Positions 8,160 through 15,640 of a stretch of DNA of 64,000 nt are shown here, in pieces (position 1 is the first letter of the stretch; every line of letters begins with the position of its first letter). Position numbers and translations under genes: made by a program. The notes under the pieces are model-generated. The model had not been told where the DNA came from, searched no databases, and saw only the letters and a program-made list of their open reading frames with translations. The DNA is from Betaproteobacteria bacterium (GTDB taxonomy: Bacteria; Pseudomonadota; Gammaproteobacteria; Burkholderiales; UBA6910). The stretch is from positions 18,356 to 82,355 of the forward strand of contig JACPEG010000027.1 in assembly GCA_016183615.1 (NCBI GenBank), read 5' to 3'.

Positions 8160-9407
8160 CTAGAACTGGTAGCCGACGCCGACGTTGAAGCCGTCGAACT
8201 CGTCCTTGCCGTTGGGCGCGTTCTGCTTCTGGTAGTCCAGCTTGACCACCACGTCGCGATGCGGCCAGAAGTTCACGCCCACGTCCGACTGGGCGAAGCG
8301 GCTGTCGGTAGCGTCGCCGGCCTGGTTGTCCCAGCGGCTGTGGCGCGCGAATACACCCCACTGCTCGGAGAGCTTGAAGGACGGCTCGACATACCAGCCT
8401 TTCTGCTTGTCGGCTCCCACGGCTTTCGGCCCGCTGCCTTCGAGATCCCAGTTCGCGTAGAGCGCGCGCAAGCCGAATGCCCCTTTGTTGAGCACGGCGT
8501 GGGCTTCGTACAGCTTCGCACTGCCCGCGGTGGCGTCGGCGCTCTGGGTGATGTCGGATTGGTACTGCACCGTCCCCGCGAGTTCCAGGCCGGGCATGCC
8601 AGTCCATTTCAGGCGCGCGGTGTAGGCCGCGTCTTTCGCCTTGGCCTTGGCGACTTTCAGTCGGCCGTCACGCACCGCATAGTTCTTCGCGGCTGTCGTC
8701 TGCAGACCGCTGGTCACCGCGCCGTCCACGCTGAAGCCGTTGCCCAGGTTCGCGCTTAGACTTGCCCCCCCCTCCCACCACGTCGTGGGAATGATGTTGT
8801 TTTCGACCGGGTTGCGTTCGACGCCGTAAAACGTGGGCGGTTCGTGGGTTTCGTTCAGGATGCCGACCGGCATCAGGAACAGACCTGCCTTTGCCGACAA
8901 GCTGTCGGTCAGTCTGAAATCCAGGTAGGCCTGCTCCAGTTCGACTTCCCCGGGACCCGAGGCGTCCTTAGTATCCTTGACCAGGACGTGCTCAATCTCC
9001 AGCTCGGATTGGAAGCGTACCTTGTCATTGAATTGATGCCCCATGAACAGCACGAAACGATGAAAATCCAGCTCGTCCTTGTTGCTGCCGCCGGGTTTGT
9101 TGTTTTTCAGCTTGTTCAAGTGCAGTTCGCCGTATCCGCCGAACTGGGTCTTCTCCGCCCAGGCGGCCTTCGCCGAGGGACCTTGGCTGACAATCTTTTC
9201 CACCTGTTCGCCAGTGGCTTCCACCTTCTGTTCGGCTTGTCGGAGTTGCCCCTTCAGAGTCTGGTTTTCTTTTTCCAGGCTGTTCAGCCGGGCTTCCAGC
9301 GCCTTTAGGCGCTCTTCCACGCTCATGTCGGCCTGCGCGGGTCCGGCAAGGCCGAGCAGCGCCGCCATGGCGGCTGACGCTACGATGCTTCGTTTTTCAC
9401 TGATCAT
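8160..9407 (-). CDS. outer-membrane porin with coiled-coil N-terminus
   Basis: A 415-residue beta-barrel protein. A signal peptide (MISEKRSIVASAAMAALL to AQA) is followed by a coiled coil (about residues 25-65, SVEERLKALEARLNSLEKE), then a barrel beginning FGGYGELHLNKL and ending with GVGYQF, with the C-terminal Phe used for outer-membrane assembly. It resembles phosphate-selective-porin-like proteins of unknown specificity. The start at 9407 has an AAGGAA site and gives a normal signal peptide. Upstream, the truncated exbB copy reads in frame into this gene without a stop, so a longer fused product is formally possible. Confidence 0.8.
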   Translation of the reverse strand: MISEKRSIVASAAMAALLGLAGPAQADMSVEERLKALEARLNSLEKENQTLKGQLRQAEQKVEATGEQVEKIVSQGPSAKAAWAEKTQFGGYGELHLNKLKNNKPGGSNKDELDFHRFVLFMGHQFNDKVRFQSELEIEHVLVKDTKDASGPGEVELEQAYLDFRLTDSLSAKAGLFLMPVGILNETHEPPTFYGVERNPVENNIIPTTWWEGGASLSANLGNGFSVDGAVTSGLQTTAAKNYAVRDGRLKVAKAKAKDAAYTARLKWTGMPGLELAGTVQYQSDITQSADATAGSAKLYEAHAVLNKGAFGLRALYANWDLEGSGPKAVGADKQKGWYVEPSFKLSEQWGVFARHSRWDNQAGDATDSRFAQSDVGVNFWPHRDVVVKLDYQKQNAPNGKDEFDGFNVGVGYQF

Positions 9408-9446
9408 TTGTCGTTTCCTTCGAAAAAAGCACATGAAACACAGGTT

Positions 9447-9486
9447 TTGGCTAGCTGCCGAAGGAAACTCCGGACTGGCTGGCTGG
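9447..9486 (-). promoter_or_regulatory. CAGCC-hairpin-CAGCC leader element, copy 3
   Basis: On the porin sense strand CCAGCCAGCCAG is followed by a hairpin, stem CCGGAG/CUUCGG with one G-U pair and loop UUUC, and then AGCTAGCCAA, a slightly degenerate second repeat. It lies 40 to 80 bases before the porin start, directly next to the truncated exbB copy. The G-U pair keeps the stem in the RNA of this strand, which hints at an RNA rather than a DNA element. Confidence 0.6.
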
Positions 9487-9508
9487 AAAGGTGGGCAGGC
9501 GGAGCCAG

Positions 9509-9659
9509 GGCGCCGGATGCGCCAGGCCTGCCACGCCTTGGTCACGATGAGGTACCAGGTCGTCACCGACATGGTGAGTAACAGCAACGCTGCAGACTTG
9601 CCGACGGCATCGGCCTGGGCCCAGAAACCGAGGATGCTCATGGATGTGGTTTGATGCAT
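9509..9659 (-). pseudogene. truncated exbB copy
   Basis: The first 50 or so codons of exbB, identical to the intact gene except for one base, starting at the ATG at 9659 four bases after the tonB stop. At 9509 the similarity ends and unrelated sequence begins. The frame stays open through the leader element into the porin gene, 84 codons in all before the porin start. It keeps only the first transmembrane helix of ExbB and cannot form the channel. Confidence 0.9.
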
Positions 9660-9675
9660 GGGATTAGCCTTCCAG
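9509..9675 (-). repeat. tonB/exbB junction duplication, copy B
   Basis: The second copy of the 167-bp repeat at 6983-7149. This one retains the original tonB 3' end, so it marks the ancestral junction; copy A lies on the far side of the inserted cassette. Confidence 0.95.
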
Positions 9676-10299
9676 AACGATGACCCAGCCTCCGACCGCT
9701 TGGTCCCCCTGTCGCGCGGGGACGAAGCGCCATTGCCCGACCGCCTCTTTGGCCGCCCGGTCGAGGCGCGCGGAGCTGCTCGATGTTCGGATTTCCACTT
9801 GCTGCGGGCGGCCGTCGGCGCCGACGAATACGCGCAGCAGCACCTTGCCCTGCTCGCCCAGGCGCCTTGAGAGCGCGGGGTACGGAGGCGCAGGATTCCG
9901 CAGGTAGGCGGCATCGAAGCGCGGCGGAACCAGCGGCGGCGGCGGCGCTCCGGCCGAAACGGCGGGAGCCGGGGGGACTGCCGCGGCCGGCGCCGGCTCG
10001 CGCACCGGCGTCTCGACGGTGATCGCATTCGCCACCGGTTCCGGCGCCCGAGGCGGCGCCACTGGTTGCGCCACCGCTCTGGGCTTGGGGTCGGAGCGTC
10101 GCGGCGGCGTGGGGGCTGGCGACGGCGGGAGCGGCCGGGCCGGCGTAATCAGGCTCACCATGATTGGCGCGATTGCCTGCCGCAACTCGGGACTCGCCTG
10201 CACCACCAGCACCAGCAGTAAGACATGCCCCCCCAGCACCGCACCAATCCGGCCGGCAAAACCGAGGGTGTCGTAGTTTCGGTTGGAGACTCGCGTCAT
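9664..10299 (-). CDS. tonB: TonB protein
   Basis: A 211-residue protein with one N-terminal transmembrane helix (about residues 17-36, IGAVLGGHVLLLVLVV), a long Pro-rich periplasm-spanning linker (about 50-135) and a C-terminal TonB domain (PPYPALSRRLGEQGKVLLRVFV to GWVIVLE). It transmits ExbBD energy to outer-membrane receptors. Its stop is four bases before the start of the truncated exbB. It is preceded by a small membrane-protein gene. An in-frame GTG at 10308 is an alternative start. Confidence 0.93.
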   Translation of the reverse strand: MTRVSNRNYDTLGFAGRIGAVLGGHVLLLVLVVQASPELRQAIAPIMVSLITPARPLPPSPAPTPPRRSDPKPRAVAQPVAPPRAPEPVANAITVETPVREPAPAAAVPPAPAVSAGAPPPPLVPPRFDAAYLRNPAPPYPALSRRLGEQGKVLLRVFVGADGRPQQVEIRTSSSSARLDRAAKEAVGQWRFVPARQGDQAVGGWVIVLEG

Positions 10300-10314
10300 C
10301 GGTCGCACCCGCTG

Positions 10315-10542
10315 TCAAAGTAGGCGCTCCGCGACGGGTATGGCGATCACCGCGGCGAGCAGGGCGACGCTTGCCGCCGTGAGGGGGACCTGAATGCGGT
10401 GGAGCATGTGCTCGATCGCCTGGTCCGTGCCCGCGCCCCGGTCCCCCCGCCGGCGCATGATGGCCGGCGCCAGCAGGAATGTCAGCATCGTCAGCGCCGC
10501 CAGTCCGCCAACCGAAATTTCAATCCACCCTAAGCGTTCCAT
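10315..10542 (-). CDS. small two-TM membrane protein
   Basis: A 75-residue protein with two hydrophobic helices (about residues 9-28 and 53-71) around a basic cytoplasmic-type loop (MRRRGDRGAGTD). I do not recognise a family. It sits between the chelatase-like gene and tonB, all on the same strand with short gaps. By analogy with small membrane proteins that accompany ExbB-type motors in other receptor/chelatase loci, it may be an accessory to energy coupling. That is inference only. Confidence 0.55.
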   Translation of the reverse strand: MERLGWIEISVGGLAALTMLTFLLAPAIMRRRGDRGAGTDQAIEHMLHRIQVPLTAASVALLAAVIAIPVAERLL

Positions 10543-10563
10543 CGCAATGTTCCCTTCCCCGGT

Positions 10564-12393
10564 TCATCTGGGAGCGGTGACGCCGGTCAATGCCGATACC
10601 GTATCCCGGGGAGCGTCCCTGCCAAGAGCGGCGACACCTGCCGAGATCTGCCTTTCCACCCAGCGCGCAAACAACGGGTGCGGCGCAAACCCGCTGCCGA
10701 GCTCGAAATCGAGCCCTCTGAGGAACTCTTTTTCGGGGCCTTGGCCGGTGGTGCGGGCAGGAATGACGATGGCGCGGCCCTCTTCCCGCGCGGCTTCGGT
10801 CACCATCTCCTTGACCTTCGCGATCCAGGGCGCACGCTTCTCCGGCCAGTCTTCCCGCCACGTGGCGAAGCGGATGGCGCGGAACGCCGCTCCGCCGTTC
10901 GATCGCATGTGCGCGGTCATGGCTTCCAGGTTTTTTAGCCAATGCCCGTTCTTGGCGTCGTCCCCTGAGCCATGGGCCGTCAGGATCACGGTTTCCCGGC
11001 CTGGTTCCCGCGAAAGCTCCCGTGCGCGGTCGAGCAGGACCCTGGCAAACAGGGCATCCGCCTCCACCCCGCCTGCGCTGATCATCGGCAGGGACGAACG
11101 AATCCGCGCCGGCGATCCCGCCGTTCCGCCGTGTTGGCCGCCATGATCGCCGCCTTGACCATGACTGTCGTCGTGGCCGTGGCCGCCGCCGTGGGACGCA
11201 TGCGCCACCCGTGCTGGAGACCTTCCTTCCACGTCCAGCCCGATCATGCGTTCGATTTCTTCCCGGAATGCGTCAGCAAGCCCGAACACGCGCACGATTA
11301 CGACAGCCTGGGCGCCGCGCCGCTCCAGCCGGCGCACGGCGCGCTCGATCAGCGCCTGGTCGGCCATCGAGAACACGAATTCGATCTTGTAGCGCTGCGC
11401 CAGCGGCTCGACCGCCTGCCGCATGGTTTCATTCCAGTGGTAGTCGGAGCCATGGGCAAGAAAAATGACGCCGGTGTCCTCCGGCTTGAGCGCAAGGCTG
11501 CGGTTGGCTTCGCGGGACATCCACAGGGTTAGCGCCGCCGGGAAATCCCCCGCCTCCGTTACGAGCTCGCTGCCCGCCGGAATCCGCCGCTTCAGATCGG
11601 CATCGAAGGACATCATCCCGTCCAGCTTCCTGCCGAAATGAAATGGCACAACCGCGACCCGCTCGCCGCCCGTGGCGGCATCCGCCAGCGCCCGTTCCGC
11701 CTCCCGCTGCCGCGCTTCGCGATCGGGAGCGGCGCGATCATGCCAGATCACGGTCCGCACGGCGCCGAAGCCGAAGCCTTGGGCCGCGTGCTCGGCCAGC
11801 CGCTGCCAGTCGCCCTCCATCCGGCTGCGGATCTCCTCGTCTGTCGCGCCGTACCCCACTACGATGACCCGCCTTCCGTTCGGATCCTCAATGGCGCGAA
11901 AGCGGTCAGCAAGCACCTCCACCGCCAGATAGCTTTCGCCAAAGGGCGGCGCAAACGTTACGGGAATCGGCGCCGTCACCCGGCGTCTGGACCGCCCCCG
12001 ATCTTTGTCGGATGCGCTCTCCGACAACAGATTGCGCACCAGCGCGAGGCGCGGATCCGCCGCCGACATGAACAACGGCAACACCACTGCCCGGCGCGCG
12101 CCATTGCGGGCAAGCGTCTCAAGCGCCGGCCGAAGACTGTCGCGGGTGCGTTCATCGGTGGCGAACGCCAGGGCGGCATTGCGTCCCCCGGAAAACGCCT
12201 CGAACGCGTCCCGTATTTCCTCGTTGCCCTGGAAACCGCGGTCCGGCGCCACCACCAGGAAGCCCGCTTCCCCCTGAAATGCGGCGGCACCCGTGCCCGC
12301 CCGGGAGGCACTCCAGGCAGGCGCGGCGCTGGTCGCTTCTTCTCCCGCCATTACGGCAACGCATAACATTAAGACATTCGTCATTCGTTTCAT
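10564..12393 (-). CDS. exported four-lobed CbiX-like chelatase protein
   Basis: A 609-residue protein with a probable signal peptide (MKRMTNVLMLCVAVMAG, cleavage near residue 25-30). It contains four CbiX/SirB-like lobes beginning near residues 44 (FLVVAPDRG), 176 (VIVVGYGATDEE), 309 (VIFLAHGS) and 469 (VILTAHGS). CbiX enzymes insert metal into tetrapyrroles using a His in the HGS motif: here H314 and H474 are kept, while the first two lobes lack it. A His-rich linker (residues 398-421, seven His) separates lobes three and four. The ATG at 12393 overlaps the stop of the ABM gene (ATGA) and has a GAGGAA site. Its place in a hemP/receptor/tonB operon suggests it acts on heme in the periplasm, perhaps removing iron. 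The direction of reaction and substrate are inferred. Confidence 0.7.
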   Translation of the reverse strand: MKRMTNVLMLCVAVMAGEEATSAAPAWSASRAGTGAAAFQGEAGFLVVAPDRGFQGNEEIRDAFEAFSGGRNAALAFATDERTRDSLRPALETLARNGARRAVVLPLFMSAADPRLALVRNLLSESASDKDRGRSRRRVTAPIPVTFAPPFGESYLAVEVLADRFRAIEDPNGRRVIVVGYGATDEEIRSRMEGDWQRLAEHAAQGFGFGAVRTVIWHDRAAPDREARQREAERALADAATGGERVAVVPFHFGRKLDGMMSFDADLKRRIPAGSELVTEAGDFPAALTLWMSREANRSLALKPEDTGVIFLAHGSDYHWNETMRQAVEPLAQRYKIEFVFSMADQALIERAVRRLERRGAQAVVIVRVFGLADAFREEIERMIGLDVEGRSPARVAHASHGGGHGHDDSHGQGGDHGGQHGGTAGSPARIRSSLPMISAGGVEADALFARVLLDRARELSREPGRETVILTAHGSGDDAKNGHWLKNLEAMTAHMRSNGGAAFRAIRFATWREDWPEKRAPWIAKVKEMVTEAAREEGRAIVIPARTTGQGPEKEFLRGLDFELGSGFAPHPLFARWVERQISAGVAALGRDAPRDTVSALTGVTAPR

Positions 12394-12767
12394 AATGTTC
12401 CTCGTGTTTCCTGGTTGGTCAGCTGCTCCGGCTGGATAGGCAAAAGACGGTCGGCCGGCCTGGGCGCGGCAGGCGTACCGGTCGGCACCAATTGGACCTC
12501 CATTTGTTTCGGGGCGATGAAAGACGGCGATACCGTGCCGCTCGCGGCCAGCACAAAAGCGTCCGAGCGGGTCCACTCCCGGAAGCGCTCCAGGGACTCC
12601 CAGGCGCTGTACCGGATGTGCGACGGGAATTCCCCGCAGCCGCGTACCAGGCATTGATGGTAGAAGCCGGACCTGCCTGCCATGATTGCGGCCAGCGTCC
12701 GGCATTGCGCCTCGAATGCCGCCCAATGTTCTTTCGCCACGAAAAACCGCTCGGTCACGAGAATCAT
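12390..12767 (-). CDS. ABM-fold monooxygenase-like protein
   Basis: A 125-residue antibiotic-biosynthesis-monooxygenase-like (dimeric alpha/beta barrel) protein, starting MILVTERFFV after a strong GGAGGA site. The Trp-containing segment SAWESLERFREWTRSDAF matches the part of IsdG-type heme oxygenases that packs on heme, but the Asn and His used by IsdG are not apparent. The C-terminal 30 residues are Pro-rich and extended. It is translationally coupled to the chelatase-like protein. A heme-handling role is reasonable from context but unproven. There is no signal peptide, so it should be cytoplasmic. Confidence 0.65.
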   Translation of the reverse strand: MILVTERFFVAKEHWAAFEAQCRTLAAIMAGRSGFYHQCLVRGCGEFPSHIRYSAWESLERFREWTRSDAFVLAASGTVSPSFIAPKQMEVQLVPTGTPAAPRPADRLLPIQPEQLTNQETRGTL

Positions 12768-12811
12768 CGTTGTCCTCCGGATCTCTGGTTCATCGCTCGC
12801 GTCTCGGGACG

Positions 12812-13078
12812 TCATTGCAACAACGGAGTCGCAGTCGAAGAGCGCTCCACCTTGTGCATTTCATAAATCAGCCCGTACCACTCCACGATCAGCTTGCGGC
12901 ACACCTGCCGCAGCATCGGCGAAACCGCGTCGCTGGGATAGTTGGCCAGGAACTCCAGTTGCTGGACCACCAGCCGCGCCTTGTAGGGGCAGTGGGTTGT
13001 GGCATGGTGGGTCATCAGGTGCAGCGCCGCAGCCACAATGACACCCGGGTCGGGCAGATCACGGCAGTTCATGGTCAT
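12812..13078 (-). CDS. small His-containing protein of heme locus
   Basis: An 88-residue protein starting at the ATG at 13078 behind a GGAGG site. It has no signal peptide or membrane helix and looks all-alpha. A segment near residues 20-32 (HLMTHHATTHC) holds four His and a Cys, which could bind metal or heme. I know no family for it. It lies 20 bases after the heme-type receptor and before the ABM gene, so it is part of the same operon. Confidence 0.6.
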   Translation of the reverse strand: MTMNCRDLPDPGVIVAAALHLMTHHATTHCPYKARLVVQQLEFLANYPSDAVSPMLRQVCRKLIVEWYGLIYEMHKVERSSTATPLLQ

Positions 13079-13098
13079 CTCCGTACCTCCCTTTGCAA

Positions 13099-15357
13099 TC
13101 AGAACTGGTACTCGAAGCTTGCGGCCACGTGCCGTCCCGGCTGGGAATAGAAGTCCACCCCCGCCGGGTCGCGGGAATCGGCCTGGCGGATGTCGCTCCA
13201 CAGCCAGTACTTCCTGTCGAAGAGGTTGTTCACCGCCAGGACGAGTCGCGCCTGTTTGGCCGGCTTCCACCAGGCCGACAGGTCCACGACTCCGTAGCCC
13301 GGCGGGCGGAACCAGACCCCGCCGGTGACGTCCACCCGATCCTTGTCCGTTGCCGCTCGCAGCCGACCCTCGGCGCCCCAGGCGCCGGCGTCGCGGGAAA
13401 GCGCGACTGAAAGCCGGGCCGGCTCGATGCTGTTCAGCGGTTGCCCGCTGTCTTCATTGGTCCCCCGCGCATAAGCCAGCGCGCCCTCCAGCCGCCAGCC
13501 GGGAGTGAAGTCCCAGCCGCCGCGGACTTCCGCCCCGTAGATGCGCACCTTGCTCAGGTTCACGGACATGAAAGTGGTCCCGAGCCCGGCGATGCAGTTG
13601 GGATTCCCCGGGCAGGCGAGCCGCACTCTCTCGATGAAGTCCTGGTAGCGGTTGTCGAAGACGGCGATCTGGCCGCGCACCCCGGCGCGATTCAAGCGCA
13701 GCCCGACCTCCACGCCGGTGCTCGTCTCCGGCTTGAGGCTGGGGTTGGGACTGATTCCGTAGTTCTGGATGGGGTTGCGAAAGGTGCCGTTCACCTCCTC
13801 GTAGTTGGGCGCCCGAAAGCCGCGCACGATCTGGCCGTAGCCGGCAAGAGCTGGCGAAATCTGCCAAAGCGCGGCCAGCTTGGGCGATATCGCGCTGTCC
13901 GTCTGGGAGACGGCCTGCTTGCCGTTGGCGGTGAGCACAGCCTGGGCCAGGACGTCGACCTCGGGCTTGAGGCGGCGCCGATCGTAGCGCAGCCCCGGGG
14001 TGAGAGAGAGCCTGCCGCCAGCCAACCCGGCGATCTCATCCTGAACGAACGCTCCCACCGTGTCGGTGACGCCGGTGGCGAAATCCCGCACGGGGAAGTT
14101 ATCGCCGGCCAGGGACTTGAAGAAGGCGCCGGTGGTCAGGTTCCGCACCCGGGCATCGCGCAACTCCTCGGTGCGCAGCCGCGACAGATCGGCGCCGAAG
14201 GTGAGGAAATGGCTTGCACTCACTGCTTTTTCCAACTGGACACCACCGCCGGTGGCGGTCTGCTCGAAAAAGAAGTCCTGTTCCACGGCGCAGTTGTTGC
14301 CGGAGCCGAACGAGGCCGAGCAGGTGGCGCTGGTATCGCTGCGGACCTGCCGGTTGAAGTTCGCCGTGTCCGAGTCCTGGCGATAGAGGCGCACTGTGGC
14401 CCGGTCGTAAAAGCCGCTTCCCGGCTTGTGTTCCCATTCCAAGCTGCCCCGCACCCGCCGGCCATGATCGTCCCCGCTCGTGGCGGTGACCTTCGGCAGC
14501 GTCGATGACAGGCGCAAAACCTGGATATCGACATCCTGGTCGCGGCCTTCCAGCGCGAGGGCCACTTTGTGACCGGCGGCGGGCTTGAGCAGGAGCTTGG
14601 CCAGCAGCCCCCGATCGCGCAGGTCCTGCGGGTTGGGCTCGGTGCGGTTGGTGGCGACTGTATTTACGTCGCCGTGGTTGTCGAGTTCGGATGCGCCGGT
14701 CCGGGTGTAGCCCCACAGCCACTCCAGCGTCTCGCCCCGGCCCGCTCCGATCAGGGTTCCGGTGAAGCCTTCATTGACCCCGGCGTAACCTGCCCGGGCA
14801 CGCGCTACAAACTTGTCTTTCCCCTGCAGCAGATCGGCTGGATCCAGGGTGAGGTAGCCCACCACGCCGCCGATGGCATCCGAGCCGTAGAGACTCGAGG
14901 CCGGCCCGCGCAGGATTTCCACGCGCTTCAGGAACTCCAGCGAGGCGGAAGGCGGCGCGCTCATGGTGAAGTTGGTCGGGCCGCCGCCGTCGCGGAAATC
15001 CGGCAGGCGGACCCCATCCACCATCTGGATGACACGGGTGTCCTCGATGCCGCGGATGTTGGGGCGGGTCGCGCCGAAGCGGCGCAGATCGCGGGAGAAC
15101 ACCATGTCCGGCTCGTCCTTGAAGAGATCGGCTTCGTCGGCCGGCAGGCGCGTATCGATCTCCTTGCGGCCAATGATGGTCACGGTGGCCGGCACCTTGT
15201 CCGCCTCCGTTTCGACGCGGGTGGCAGTGACCACCACATTCCTGAGGGTGGGGGTATCGGCCTCGGCCATGGCGCCGCTCGTCCAAGCGGCAATGGCAAG
15301 GGCAATACCAGCGGCGGGAAACGCCCGACGCGCGGGCAGCAGGGTCAAAGCAAGCAT
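13099..15357 (-). CDS. TonB-dependent heme/hemoglobin-type receptor
   Basis: A 752-residue outer-membrane receptor of the hemoglobin/transferrin/lactoferrin family. It has a signal peptide (to AMAEAD), an N-terminal TonB-box-like LRNVVVTATR, a plug (RPNIRGIEDTRVIQMVDGVR, LKRVEILRGPASSLYGSDA), and a barrel with FRAP at about residues 514-517 followed by PNPSLKPE, the FRAP/NPNL signature of heme receptors. It ends ASFEYQF. The ATG at 15357 has a GGAG site; a TTG at 15387 is an upstream alternative. hemP precedes it and an internal Fur-box-like site lies at about 15444-15462. Heme or hemoglobin is the likely ligand. Confidence 0.88.
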   Translation of the reverse strand: MLALTLLPARRAFPAAGIALAIAAWTSGAMAEADTPTLRNVVVTATRVETEADKVPATVTIIGRKEIDTRLPADEADLFKDEPDMVFSRDLRRFGATRPNIRGIEDTRVIQMVDGVRLPDFRDGGGPTNFTMSAPPSASLEFLKRVEILRGPASSLYGSDAIGGVVGYLTLDPADLLQGKDKFVARARAGYAGVNEGFTGTLIGAGRGETLEWLWGYTRTGASELDNHGDVNTVATNRTEPNPQDLRDRGLLAKLLLKPAAGHKVALALEGRDQDVDIQVLRLSSTLPKVTATSGDDHGRRVRGSLEWEHKPGSGFYDRATVRLYRQDSDTANFNRQVRSDTSATCSASFGSGNNCAVEQDFFFEQTATGGGVQLEKAVSASHFLTFGADLSRLRTEELRDARVRNLTTGAFFKSLAGDNFPVRDFATGVTDTVGAFVQDEIAGLAGGRLSLTPGLRYDRRRLKPEVDVLAQAVLTANGKQAVSQTDSAISPKLAALWQISPALAGYGQIVRGFRAPNYEEVNGTFRNPIQNYGISPNPSLKPETSTGVEVGLRLNRAGVRGQIAVFDNRYQDFIERVRLACPGNPNCIAGLGTTFMSVNLSKVRIYGAEVRGGWDFTPGWRLEGALAYARGTNEDSGQPLNSIEPARLSVALSRDAGAWGAEGRLRAATDKDRVDVTGGVWFRPPGYGVVDLSAWWKPAKQARLVLAVNNLFDRKYWLWSDIRQADSRDPAGVDFYSQPGRHVAASFEYQF

Positions 15358-15443
15358 CGAAGGCAACTCCGTTGTTGAAATGTCCAAACATGGGCTGGCT
15401 GCCTAGGGCCGTGAGACCCCTGGGTCGCTGGCGTATAAACGTT

Positions 15444-15462
15444 ACTTGACGAGAATCATTCG
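15444..15462 (-). promoter_or_regulatory. Fur-box-like site before heme receptor
   Basis: The sense strand reads CGAATGATTCTCGTCAAGT, which contains the AATGATTCTC core of Fur boxes. It lies about 90 to 105 bases before the receptor start, so the receptor and downstream genes may have their own iron-repressed promoter. This is a match by eye; no score was computed. Confidence 0.6.
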
Positions 15463-15542
15463 TTTTGCCGGTCAACCGGAAGGTTGCGCATCGGCGAATT
15501 GAATTGAAAGTCAAAAAAAAGCCAGCCCGCAAAAATGACATG

Positions 15543-15581
15543 CTTGGCTGGCTGTTTCCGGATGGAAATGGCTGGCTGGCG
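15543..15581 (-). promoter_or_regulatory. CAGCC-hairpin-CAGCC leader element, copy 4
   Basis: Between hemP and the receptor. The sense strand has GCCAGCCAGCCA, a hairpin with stem TTTCC/GGAAA and loop ATCC, then CAGCCAGCCAAGC. Here the element is about 190 bases before the receptor start and upstream of the Fur-like site. A single half-site (GGCAGCCAGCCC, about 15392-15403) also sits close to the receptor start. Confidence 0.6.
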
Positions 15582-15640
15582 GACCCGTGCGGGCTCAAGA
15601 GGCGGGTCCCCAATTCATGATTCGACTATGCGCGCATGAT

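Noticed and set aside
9408..10028. Porin as a 622-residue protein starting at 10028
   Set aside because: The N-terminal part is the wrong frame of tonB followed by the truncated exbB copy. The true porin start at 9407 has a ribosome-binding site and signal peptide.
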